From Endothia cerciana (Eukaryota; Ascomycota; Sordariomycetes; Diaporthales; Cryphonectriaceae): 64,000 nt of DNA. Position numbers and translations under genes: made by a program. The stretch spans positions 62,001-126,000 of the forward strand of contig JALRMH010000031.1 of the NCBI GenBank assembly GCA_026119935.1, in the 5' to 3' direction. Below, piece by piece: positions 47,900 through 58,489 of this stretch. The notes under the pieces were generated by a model. The model was not told the origin of the DNA and searched no databases. It worked only from the letters and a program-made list of their open reading frames with translations. How positions within the stretch are numbered: the first letter of the stretch is position 1; each line of letters starts with the position of its first letter.

Positions 47900-48953
47900 T
47901 CAACAGCAGCTGGTATTGTAGTACCCCGTGCAGGTGATAACGTCGTCAGCGGTGTAATCCGTTGTCGTGTCGGTGTCGTCTGAGAGCCAGTACTCCATGT
48001 TCGTGTGATAGTACCTGAAATCATGGCTTGGGAGCCGAGGGACAGGATTATCCAGGTGCGTCATGCGGTACTCATTGCCGCTCCGTGCAGACACGAACTC
48101 GGTGAAGGCGAGATTGCCAACGCGAGGGGAGCCAAAGGTGTATAGTTCTCACTCGCCGCCGTAGATGCGCCAGATGAAGAAGGGTGGATCGCCAGCGCCT
48201 TAGGGGGAGGTCAAGGCTCGAAGAGCCACAGCTGCCACCGAGAAGGGGATACGTACTATGCGCATCCCAGCGTCGCGAGCGCAGCACCGAGCGAATGTCC
48301 CGTGAATGTGACGCTATATGTGAAATTCGTCTCCTCCACCAACTCCTGGATAGTGCTAATCACCGTGTCCGATACTATATTTCAGGCGTTATAGAAGCCG
48401 CTGTGTACCTTACAACCGTCGCACATCCTGATAGACTCGAGCAGAAAGTCAAGACTGGTCTACGTCAGCCAAAAGCTACTTTTTGTCCCACGCCCAGATG
48501 CTTAACATACTCAAGCGCTATGTCAATGATGCTATCGGTATCTGTGCCGGCGAAGGAGATCACGATAGCTTCGTTGACGTTGTCTTTTATAATGGCCCCG
48601 CTGGTGGACTCATACCCGGTGCTGAGAGTCGTGATGATGGTAGCGCTATTAGTGACGACGTCGGCACAGATGTCATCCCCGCAGGAAACGACGTCGCCGA
48701 CCATGCCATCCATGTTACAATACCCTGCGGCTGCGTACACTGCCATCCAGTGGAAGTTGTCAAAGAAAGTTGTGTTGATAGACCGGGACTCAAAGTTAGA
48801 ATTGATCCCCCGGGAGGCCGCAAAAGCTGCGGTTGGGGCTGTTGAACCCTCGTCAGTGGTTGTCACATTGCAAAGTGCTTGCTTCCCAGATGAAGGAGAG
48901 TGAGTTCCTAGGGCGGTGGCAGGAACCAAGACCTTACTGAGAGAGGACCTCAT
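47900..48953 (-). pseudogene. Class-3 lipase/feruloyl-esterase-like gene with in-frame TGA codons
   Basis: The fold is that of secreted fungal class-3 lipases. Exon 1 (48953-48512) carries the SFAGTDTDS oxyanion segment. A GTATGT intron ends at 48455, and exon 2 holds CDGCKVHSGFYNA and the nucleophile motif GHSLG. The last exon has YTFGSPRVGN, the Asp in THLDNPVPRLP and the His in YYHTNMEYW. All catalytic residues survive. However, the codon after HSGFYNA, normally Trp, is TGA (48384-48382), and a second TGA precedes ELYTFGSP (48151-48149). The frame across the second intron does not close either. The signal peptide is weak. The picture is a recently broken gene; a mis-modelled intron cannot remove the first TGA. 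Confidence 0.72.
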
Positions 48954-49799
48954 CTTGGTTGTGGGAAAGACGGTGAGAAAACGAGCGAAGAAGTGTAGCA
49001 GCAGTGAAAGACAACTGGGCAGACAACTGGTTGGGCTGGGCCAGATGATGGGGAAAGCAGTACCAGGTGTCGAGCACCTTTAGACACCATCCATCGTGCG
49101 AGAACGCGACTCTGGGCTCTTAATCCACCGGCGATGAGGATTGTCTGGTCCGAGCCGAATGTCCATCCGGACCTCGGCCTTACACTTGCCTATAACTCAC
49201 TGTTAGCTAGAAAATTGCAATGAGCAATTCACCGGGCGTTTTCATCGCATAGTAACGAGTTCGTCAGAGTTGGCGTCAATGGCCACTTTTCTAGGGCCGG
49301 TACCGCTTTGAAGATGTCTGAAGGCTGCCTCCGCTTCCGATATAGGAAAAGATCTGATGGGAGTAAATACGCAGAAGACACGGTTGTCATTTGCAAAGTC
49401 CCAAAAGGGATTACTCCAGAGATCCCTCAACTATTTGTGGTGATGCTCCCCGAGATGAGTTCTCTAATACGAAATACTGTTGGGTTGGCATGCCAGAAGC
49501 TGCTGCAGCGAACCCTGGCGGAGTCTGCAGCTCGTGGGTCGTGCAACGACTTCGCTGCCCTTGACGGTACATGACTCCACCTGCCAGAATAACCTTTGCC
49601 TTCTACCATGGAGTCCATGGTAGTGACATGGTAATTAGTGATCCACGGGCCCCTTCTAGGGTCGTTCAAGGTCTACTGCGGTATAAGTCGAGGTTGAGAT
49701 GGATGTGACCCCTGACCTGACGGCTGTGAGAACTTCTTCTTCTGCGCTCGTCCACCGTCGCTCGCCGTGAGTTGTTTCCTAGTTGCTGTTTAGAGCCGG
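48954..49799. other. Spacer
   Basis: About 0.85 kb between two relics. Nothing recognisable. Confidence 0.5.
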
Positions 49800-51905
49800 T
49801 GCGCCTCCTAGACCCTCACCGTCCTGTCCTCGGACGCGGTCACTACCAGCCGCTCATCTGGCGATGGCGATACGGCCGCCGCCCGAACCCAATCCCCGTG
49901 GCCTTCTAAGCAGTACCCTAAGCCTGAGGACGACCCGACGCCGATGTTCTAGACGAACACCCTGTAGTATACCGAGGCCGAGACTAGCAGTGCGCCGTCT
50001 GACGAGAAGACCAGCGCCTCAACACTGCCGTCATGCGTCTTCTCCATCGTGCATCGTCGAACGCCAGTTACGCCGTCCCAGAGGCAGATTACACCGTCAT
50101 AGGAAGCTGACGCGATCGTCTCGCCGCTTGATGACATCGTTACGCAGGTTACCTCTTGCTTGTGTCGGGGTCCTCGCCGCGGCGGCGGCGGCGGCGGCGG
50201 CGACGATGATGATGATGATGGTGATGATGATGATCGCGCAGCTGCAGCTCCTTAGTCTCACCTGCCGTGCTCCCAGTCGTGTTTGCCTGCGTGTCCCAGA
50301 TTCTTAGGTCCCCATCGCTTGCCGAAGATGCCAGGAAACTACCTTCAGGGCTGAAAGTGACCGACAACACCGTCCTGCTGTGGCCTCTTAGAAGCCGATC
50401 AGGCTGCCTCAGCAGCGTCGCGCTGCAGCCCCGATCGCCCGGGGCCTGTTGTTTCCAGATAGCGATGGTCACATCTGCCAACCCCGTGGCCAAGTAGGTG
50501 CCGTCGGCGGAAAACGATACGCTGTTGACCTCCTCCGAGTGATACTATAGAACTGCCAATGTGGTGCCCGTCTTAACGTCCCAGATGCGTGCGGTCTTGT
50601 CGTTCGTCCGAGCCTGAAGCGAGATATTTCGCATCGGGCGAGAGGCCAAGCCCATCATCTATGTTATCAGAGTGCCCATCTGCCTTGTTTGGTGTCTCGA
50701 CTTGTGCTCCTACACCCACTTTGTCTCCTGATGTCCCATCTTCTGGTGCCCCCTCTTCAAGGATTTCGCCGTCTGGGGATTTGATTTCTGATGTCCCATC
50801 TACGGATGCACCGTCCCCGGATATTGCCACCGAGCCCTTTAGTTCCTCGTCCGGCGACAGCCGTCCATCCCCTGGAAGCCTGCGCATGACTTCGCCGGTT
50901 GTCGCATTCCAGATGGTGATCACCGCGCCAGCACTTAAAGCCACGAGGCGACTGTCGTTCGAAAAACAAACGCGATTCAAATTTTGATCCGACTCTTCCT
51001 TGTCTTCCCATACGGTCCCCTCCAAAGCTAGGACTATCCCAGACGATCACATTTCTTCCGGTGGCGGCAGCCAGTCTTGTTCCGTCCTGCGTTATAGAGG
51101 TGCTCGCCACGTCGAGTGCCTGCCACGTTCTGTCAGATTCGTCTTGGTTTTCAACCTCTTCGTTAGCCTACTTGGGCTCCTCGTCTTCCTCATCATCTTT
51201 ATCTTCCCCTGCAATGTCTGTATGCTGGTCCCTATTCTCGACTTCATCCCTGGCTTCATCCTCAGTCTTTTCAGTCCTTTCTGCAATTTCCGGAGCGCCC
51301 ACGGCGTCTTTGAGAACGTTGACCACTCTTCCTGTGTACAGCTCTCAGAGCCAGATGGTGTCAGACTCGGAAGCGGCCAGGAGGGTGCGGCCGCCGGCCT
51401 CCGAGTGCGACACAGCTACGGAGTAAACATAGCCCGTGGGATCTTCGGGCACGTGCTGCAGCCCGCCCATCTCAACATCCCAGAGTCGTACGCAACGATC
51501 GTCCGAAACCGAGGCTACCAGCCGCTGGTCTGGCGAGAAAGGCAAATCGTCGCACCTAGTCGGGATGGGCCATGACGCGGACGCTGTCGCTGGAGGCGGT
51601 GCCGCTCATCTCCATGATCGGCGCTACATCTAGCCACGGGAAAAGCTTTGGTAGTAGTCCCTGTCTCAGGGCACTGCGGCTTGGATCAAAGAGGAGAGTG
51701 TTCTTTGGGTTGACCAAGCTGTCCTCGTTGCCGTCTGTGAGACTTGGCTCGTCCACTTTCGAGGTGGTCTTTGACAGCTGGTGGGCTTTCAAGAATCCGC
51801 TGACATCTAGGAAGCTTTGACGAATGTCTTTGTGCGCGAGGGCCAGTGAGTCACTGGCCCAGGCCCGTACGCAAGCTGCTGTTACCAGCCAACGCCTAGG
51901 CACCT
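49800..51905 (-). pseudogene. Broken WD40-repeat array from an NLR/STAND-like protein
   Basis: On the minus strand at least five blades can be read in successive but different frames: near 51545-51345 (DQRLVASVSDDRCVRLWDVE), 51110-51030 (GTRLAAATGRNVIVWD), 51025-50860 (SRLVALSAGAVITIWNATTG), 50540-50310 (HSRTVLSVTFSPEGSFLASS) and 50137-49949 (GETIASASYDGVICLWDG). The upstream part (51903-51556) contains LRQGLLPKLFPWLDVAPIMEM, the segment that precedes WD40 repeats in fungal STAND/NACHT proteins. No NACHT P-loop is present and several frameshifts separate the blades. A CGG/GAT repeat expansion interrupts it. It is called a 5'-truncated pseudogene; a multi-exon gene cannot be fully excluded. 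Confidence 0.72.
50169..50236. repeat. Compound (CGG)n-(GAT)n trinucleotide repeat in the WD40 relic
   Basis: About nine CGG units pass into about nine GAT/GGT units. Read on the minus strand they encode a His run followed by an Arg run between two WD40 blades, so expansion happened within former coding DNA. Confidence 0.9.
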
Positions 51906-52518
51906 AGATAGCCTCAGCTAGTTCTGGCCGCTGGCCTTTCTTTCCTCTCTTTTCTTTCCTTCAGCGTTTTCTCAATATCAGTTCCTTTCCCATACTTTGG
52001 CGTCTACAATCCCCGATTTTTTTTTAGACTACAGAGCGCGCGCGAACACAGTATTAGACAATGGACTCATACCATGTCTCATAAGGGATCAATCTCGCGA
52101 ATGGAGCATACCTTAGCCTTCAATTCAAGATCAAGTTTGGATATCACGGCTGGGGCGAGTCAAGGAGTTCCAACCACTCCACCGAATGGTGATTCAGTAC
52201 GTGGATTGCACTATCCATGGCTTCTCCTGTCGCCGTCCAGCTCAGAGAAATGTCTGACCCAAAATATGGCCGCGTCGTTCAACGAGTTGCTGGGTGTATT
52301 CACAACCCTCTCGAAGAGCCGGGTTTCACAGGTGCAGTTGAGATTCTTCAGCAGGACCTCGAGACAGCTATTTGTCATCTTTGAATATAAGGATTTTTTT
52401 TAGTAGATATATATTATCGAAAGAACTCGAAAGCGGGATGCTATATATTGGTAAAACGAATGGCTTGCGAACAACAAAACCTGTTACATGCTTTGACGAT
52501 AAGAGTAAAATCTGTAAT
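51906..52518. other. Spacer
   Basis: About 0.6 kb between the WD40 relic and the next gene's 3' end. Contains a T-rich tract near 51935-52025, nothing else recognisable. Confidence 0.5.
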
Positions 52519-53358
52519 TTAACAAGCCATTCCTCCAACACCAGGAGGCACCCCTCCAACGAAGCCTGCCGACTGCGTAGCTGATAAGCTGGCATTATAA
52601 TTTGCTTGTATCCCAGCCTGAACTTGTAGCTGGTTGTTGAGCTGTTGCTGAGTCTGTTGTTGCAAAGCAGATTGCGCCGCACGGATGGCTTTGGGGGGCT
52701 TCGGTAGCTCTTGGCTAGACTGGTACGCAGTCTTGGTGTTTTCTCGGAACCATGACCAGTCAATGGCCTTGGTGCTGATGATTCGATCCGCGAATTGTTG
52801 CAAAAAGTCCTGGCAGTTTCGCCACAAAATATTATAGGTCTTGAAGTTTTCCTGCATCACTACCCGGCAGTGGTCTTCCAGCTCGGCCTCAGACAAGCGC
52901 GTCCACCCAATGAGACAGATGTAGAAGCCATCAACGTTTGGCATCTGTTTCTCCTTGAGGGCTGCATCGCGCTTTGCCTGCATAGAGTCCCAGTCGGGAA
53001 ATCGCTTGACGCTGTAGATATACGTATTGGTGGTGTTGTCTCTCCGCAGCTCGTACTTGACCTTGTTGATGATGAGGACCCAGTGCTTGAGCTGACCGCG
53101 GTTGATGTACCGCGAGAACCAGACCGGTACACCGTTGCCCGTCTTCCTCTCCTCGGCGTCGCGCTTCTTCACCTCCTCAGAGAGCTCTCGTTTGTTCTTA
53201 TCAAGCAGCCTGCGGTAACTCGGCCTAAACTTGGAGCTCCATTCTGCATGCTGTCTCCGAATCGCTTTGCCCCGGCTCGTGAATCGGAGGAAGATGGAGA
53301 GAAAGACGCCGATAACAAACACGATCGGGACGATCACGAAGCCAATGTTGATGCCCAT
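52519..53358 (-). CDS. Possible papain-fold (NlpC/P60- or PPPDE-like) membrane-anchored protein (single exon, 279 aa)
   Basis: An intact intronless gene. Residues 5-25 form one hydrophobic helix (IGFVIVPIVFVIGVFLSIFL) followed by a basic segment, so a signal-anchored protein is likely. The central domain (about 80-200) has GQLKHWVLIINKVKYELRRD with His at 92, and YNILWRNCQDFLQQFA with Cys at 182. A Gly-x-x-x-His-Trp strand and a later Asn-Cys helix start resemble the circularly permuted papain-like fold (LRAT, PPPDE, NlpC/P60-like), where Cys and His are catalytic. This is an inference from two motifs only. The C-terminus (about 225-279) is Gln/Ala-rich, then Gly-rich. I do not know a named family for it. 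It sits among pseudogenes yet has no disruption. Confidence 0.7.
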   Translation of the reverse strand: MGINIGFVIVPIVFVIGVFLSIFLRFTSRGKAIRRQHAEWSSKFRPSYRRLLDKNKRELSEEVKKRDAEERKTGNGVPVWFSRYINRGQLKHWVLIINKVKYELRRDNTTNTYIYSVKRFPDWDSMQAKRDAALKEKQMPNVDGFYICLIGWTRLSEAELEDHCRVVMQENFKTYNILWRNCQDFLQQFADRIISTKAIDWSWFRENTKTAYQSSQELPKPPKAIRAAQSALQQQTQQQLNNQLQVQAGIQANYNASLSATQSAGFVGGVPPGVGGMAC

Positions 53359-54199
53359 GATGTATCCGGACGATTCGGTAAGGGGCTAAAATGAAAGACT
53401 TGAGAAATCGTGGCCCGGGCAGGCTTGTTTTAGATCGTCGGCTTGAATATAATAATTTGAAGAAGAGTAATAGGGAATGCTGAAAGTATTTGGAAAGGGC
53501 TTGAAGGAATTTTTTTTTTGGCTCTTCAAGCAGGGTTGAATAAAACTGGTTACTGTTTAACTTACCATTGGAAGGATCGTTTTGGAACAAGCTTCAGCCC
53601 CCACAAGAGCAGGCAGCGATAATCCCTACAAGAAGCAAGCAGCTGTAAAAGTAAGGTTACATATTAGCTTATATTAATAATATAGGGTAACGGCTGTACT
53701 TCTTGACTTTAGTGCTGAGCAAGCGCTTAACCTAGCTTCTTTATCTTAAGCAGAACCAATATATATATGTTCAATTGGCTTGCTCGGTTAACGCCAAGTA
53801 CGTAGGATTTCGAACCTGGAAATGCTAGTTACCCCTTAGCTTTGAGAAATGCAGACTGATCAAGCTTTACAAATAAGCACTTTCCAGACTTGGTTATTTT
53901 TTATCTATTAATAGAAAGAAAGCGGCAAGCTACGAAGAGTACTTATTTATATGTAAGCCTAGCAGTTCAGCCACAAACCCTTAATTTAACTAGAAACGTA
54001 TCTCTGCACACCCGCCACTTATAGGAACACCAAGCTTAGGTCTAGAGCAAAGCAGAGAGTATCCAGATGCTGAGGATTTCGATTTTCCCCAAAACTACGA
54101 ATATATGCATTGCATTTGCCTGGTTGAACTCCTTTTAGTAGATAGCCGAGTCGAATCTAATCTGAACTTCTTTTCTCCGAGCCTAGTATAGAGATCCAA
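53359..54199. other. AT-rich spacer
   Basis: About 0.84 kb, visibly AT-rich (TATATTAATAATATAG-type words), suggestive of mutated repeat DNA. A degenerate tRNA T-arm-like sequence is near 53810 (minus strand), without a foldable tRNA around it. Confidence 0.5.
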
Positions 54200-55355
54200 A
54201 TGGCAGGCGGCAGTAGCGGGCTAACGGTATGTTATATGCTTCTTTTTTCTTTTTCTTTTTCTTTTTGTTTCATTGAATCTTATCATGAAGAGACTAATCA
54301 CAAAAGAAATGTAGGATCCGCCATTCAGTGAGGACGAGGCGCTGGTAACCACGTCCGTCTTGCTGCCAGCACGGTACCAGATCAGCCAGCCAGGGCCTTC
54401 GTTTGGATTTGCAGATCCGCAAACAGACCCGCATGCCTTCTTTGGCCATCTCCTCCTCACGACAGATCTTGACCTTCTCGAGCCGTATCTCTGGGTTGCC
54501 GGGCTCAGGAATGGCATCCGACCCCTGCATCAGCAAAAGGCACGCGGGAGGGCTATAGTTCCCGTCGTTGATGCGCTGCTGCATCTTGTATGGCACCCAG
54601 GGACGATCTATCTCATCCCACTGCACGAGGCTCTCCTGCATTATCACAGTTTTAAGGAGTACTTCTGCACCTCTGAGCCACTGCGAGATAAGGGTCACGG
54701 ACTGCAGCAGCTGATGGGACAGACGATAGACGATCACCGGCAGCCGAGCGGGATGGCAGCACTGGGCCTCCTGCACTCGTACACGAAGCTCATCGTCTAC
54801 CAGATCGACCTGGACATGGCCAAAGAAGCCGGCCTCGTCCCCAGGGATGTCACATACGCTGCCTGGACACGCTTTGCACGGTCCGTGGCCTGTGCCGCCG
54901 AGGCCCGGCTCGGCCAGCTACCCCCGCGCTGGTGCTTTGGCGAGCTGCGCTTGGGCCGGCTCAACCTGCTCTCCCGACTGGTGGTGCTCTTCCTGGGCGG
55001 CGAGGCCATGCATCGCTCGGCGTCGCGCCTGAGCCTGGTGCGCGGATACCGGGTCGGGCACAGCGACTACCTGGGCCTTGTCGAGGCCAACTTCAAGTGG
55101 CTGCTCGCTGTGTTCGCGTGGCTGTCGGTTACGCTGGGGGCTCTGCAGGTGGGCATCGGCGTGGCCCAGGGCGACCCGGGCCAGCGCGCCGCTTATATGG
55201 ACACAGCCTGGGGCCTCAGCCTGGCGGTGCTCGCGGTCATGGCGGTCATCATCATCCTCGTCCTCGCGGTCCTGGCTATCGCAGTGCCGGCTAATGCCCT
55301 GTTTGCGTGGAATGTCGAGAAGAAAGGGAGACAGCGCGTCAAGGGGCCAATCTGA
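54200..55355 (+). CDS. DUF6601-like fungal membrane protein (2 exons, 355 aa)
   Basis: Exon 1 is only 27 nt (54200-54226, encoding MAGGSSGLT), then an 88-nt intron (GTATGT to TGTAG) and exon 2 (54315-55355). Phases close. The N-terminal soluble part has the block WVAGLRNGIRPLHQQKARGR followed by DALLHLVWHPGTIYLIPLHEALL. The middle has GLLHSYTKLIVYQIDLDMAKEAGL and WCFGELRLGRLNLLSRL. Two C-terminal helices follow: FKWLLAVFAWLSVTLGALQVGI (about 260-285) and a very hydrophobic GLSLAVLAVMAVIIILVLAVLAIAV stretch of which only the centre is needed to span the membrane. The order matches an abundant fungal family I know as DUF6601, function unknown. The family name is from memory; the similarity pattern is clear. 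Confidence 0.8.
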
Positions 55356-58300
55356 TATCTGCTCAAGAAATGGAGCAAGAAAGGGCCACACTGTGAGGAT
55401 TGGTAGGGCTGCAGCGAAGAGCGAAAAGGTCAGTCGTGGCTGGGGGAGGTTTTCGTTACTGCCCGGTGCGGCTCCGCTCGTGTTCGAAGGAGAGCATTGC
55501 AGATGCTTCAGTAACCAGTACTTGGATGAGTCGGCAAGCCGTGATCCGAGAGCTCCGGCGCCATGACGCGATCAAGGCCGAGAGATCGCGAGTCGTCGGT
55601 TATTTCGGGCTTGAGACCACGCCAAGTATCGAGTAACTCTTGTCGAAGAGACTAATTCATACAGAGTGTATTCCCACAACAGCATCCTTGTGAACTGCAG
55701 CATGTCCCAATCTTGAACGTCCACTCGGCCCTCCATACCGCATAGCAATACGCACAGCAGAAAACTGAGGCCCGCGACAGCACTGCGCCGACGTGACCGC
55801 GAACAGGGACTAAGATATCATCATATGCTGCTGCTGCTGCTGCTTTTCTGTAGGACATGGATGTTAGCCCGCGCACATGTCTAGTAATCATCGCGACAGA
55901 GAAGCATCGCACTCCCTGCAGCCCAAGCGTCAGTGAAGCTAGTCAAGACTTTTATTATCTGAATTAGCATAGCTTAGTCGGGCAGCTAAAATAATATTGT
56001 TCTAGGAAGGGGGCAAGGTGCTGGTCGTTATGCTGTAGCTAGGGAGTTTAATAATTATACTTTATTTTATTTCCTTTAGCAAGTAAAGCGCATCTTTAGT
56101 TCCATTGTTAATATGTGATTGATATTGCTAGACTAGAGCGCTTTATACTGGGGCGAACAGGTGGGACTGTGACACAAGCAGATATATTATATTTTATCTG
56201 GTTAAGTACTATGTAAAACAAGAGGTTGTACATTTCGGTAGCGCGTCTCTTGTTAATCCTTCCATGACGTATTATAGCACACTTTATACAGATTAACTAG
56301 CAATGAACGTCGGACTGCTAGAAGGAAGCATGGGCAGCTAGGGAGGTTGTTAATGAGAACTTTACATAAGCCACAGTCCAGGTCATTTAAACTATCCTAT
56401 AAAATATTTTCAAGTATTTCTCAGCCTTAACCGCCGCTCTTACTGACAGTCGGCACGAATCTTAGCAGAAGGCCTGCCTTCGCACTACAAAGGGACCGCG
56501 AGGAAATACCCATAACGAGCTATAGGAGAAGCAATAGCCCGCAAATTAAAAACAAGTCTGATCACCACTTAAACCAAGTCCCTTGCAGCCACCCAGTTCC
56601 AAGCACCCTTGGCTATATTTACTACAGTGGGGGCACAGGTCTTTGCTCTTCTGGTTCTTATTTACAGAATATAAGCTACCTATAGGCCGAGCCGCTAGTT
56701 GTAATCCGGCTCGAGGGACGCATTAACTTTTGCCAATCATACTTATTTATCATGAAAGCATGGGCTGCAACTCCTGTCACGTCTCCTCTTTCTCTTTTCT
56801 TTCCTGGGTTTTCCCTCCTCTTCTTGCTTCTCCAGATATACCGACCACTGTCCCGCGGACGTTTTTCACCGCGCGAAAGCCGCGGGTGGGGCGGACTTGT
56901 AAGGCTGTGTCCAGCGCCGTGCTGTTGTTGTACCTACCGTGTTGGGATGTGCAGGGTGCTGTCGTATTGTCCCGCGCGGATCTCCATCGAGCACGAATCC
57001 CAAGGCTTCGGGATCCGCCGATGGTGACAAGAAATGAGGCTGGAGCTCGATCTTCTGATATCAGAGGTGCGTGAGCACGGCGGGGGTCCATGCTGGCAGA
57101 CAAACCCGCCGTGTGGCCCCGCGGCCAGGCGTGCCACTTGTGGCCTTTCAGTCCCGCCGAGAACAAGATAAAACAAGCCTGGGGCACATACATCCTATGT
57201 CCCTGTTGGTTCTGTCCTATCTGGACACACTGTCCCTCTGCCAGAGCATTCCGAGCCGGGAGAGGGGGACACGGGGCTGGATGTCGACCAACCCGGCCCT
57301 GGAAGTCGGTACATGCGGTACGGTGACGACACCTCGTTTTCAAACGGTGAGGCTTTCGTCGCGGTAGGGTCGTGCCGGGGCTGTGGGGCAGCCACGGCGT
57401 CTCGGTCCCACCGCGAACCACCACTGAGGCGTCCGAGGCCAGGCTATCTCTGCTCGCCATGATGCAATCGCGGCCTGGGCCCCCCGCCAGCCGTCGGGGC
57501 GCAGTCCCCTCTGCCTCGAACAGCGCAGACTGAAACCAACACCACCAGCCCGTACGTTGCTTAGGTGCCGAATCAGATGGGCGGGTCGATCTGCTCCCTC
57601 ACTGCCGGCGTGCCCAGGTGGAGAGGTGCAGCTTGTTGGTTCAGCTCTGCCCGCGGTGCTACTGCAGGCTGGCGGTGTAGCGCGACCTCTATTGGTCTGA
57701 ACAGCCCACCGCGGCCGATCTCCCTGGGCCGCCAGAGGTTGTCACCCGCCGCCCATATCAACGCCCCCGCCAAGAGGATTTCCCTTATCACGGCCCAGTC
57801 CTGACGGCGTCTGCGTCTCTTCGCCCGTGCGCCTCCCGTTCAGGACAGCCCAGATCGCTTAGGAGGCTCCATCTGTGCGTTTCGACGTGGACAGACAGAC
57901 GGGCTGATAGACAGACCGACCACAACAAGACAAGATGTAGCTACGGGCCCTGCAGCGCGACACAGCCTGTCGATAACTCTCTACGGGCCGTCGCCCCCAT
58001 CCGCCCACCGGGATGACTACCAGGGCAAGGCGAAATGGGTACTATCGTTGAGGCTCAGCTGAGCGGAACCCCTGCGGGCTGCTGCAGTGTGCACAAGCCT
58101 CAGCCGTGCTGTGTGCGTGCTAGTGCTGACCACAACGTGGAGCTGGCATTCCAAGCCGTCCTACAAAGCCCCTCGCTATCCTCTCCTTACAAGCGTTGGA
58201 TCGCTCCTTCACGTCATGCCATCCCTCATCCTCTTTCTCTCCGACCGATCCGGTTCATCAGGCCCCTCCGGCAAGTGTTCAGCATACGAAGCAGCGCTGA

Positions 58301-58489
58301 GACATAAGCACCTACCTGCCCGAGCCTCTGGGGAGAAGCATCGTCGGGAGACCACCAGAAGACAGTGACCAGAGGGCGACCCGCCGAGACCGTCCGCGGC
58401 TCCGTAGCTGAAGCAGCGGCCCGGTGACAAGGTCGGCCGCAGCGGCCGCGTCCACCTCCCCCCACCCTTTCCCAGCTCGCTCCTGAGGG
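55356..58489. other. AT-rich relic DNA, then GC-rich spacer
   Basis: 55620-56700 is AT-rich with no coding signal and carries a (GCT)n repeat at about 55827-55842. From 56730 composition shifts back to GC-rich. An open frame at 56777-57460 (-) is not supported by any recognisable domain. The stretch just before 58490 should contain the PLC promoter and possibly an upstream exon. Confidence 0.5.
56703..56718 (+). other. 16-bp copy of the tRNA-Tyr 3' end
   Basis: AATCCGGCTCGAGGGA is identical to the T-arm/acceptor end of the tRNA-Tyr gene (42912-42927). The preceding sequence does not fold as a tRNA, so this is a fragment, at the border between AT-rich relic DNA and GC-rich DNA. Confidence 0.65.

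Noticed and set aside
48184..48903. 239-codon plus-strand frame opposite the lipase relic
   Set aside because: All conserved lipase motifs are on the minus strand; the plus frame has no homology signal.
53790..53880. Possible tRNA on the minus strand (GGTTCGAAATCC near 53810)
   Set aside because: The T-stem is poor and no acceptor, D-arm or anticodon arm could be folded around it.
56701..56720. Primer-binding site of an LTR retrotransposon
   Set aside because: A PBS would be TGG plus the complement of the tRNA 3' end; here the adjoining bases are CG and no LTRs were seen.
56777..57460. 227-codon open frame on the minus strand
   Set aside because: No domain, no splice partner; the opposite strand is also open over much of it.
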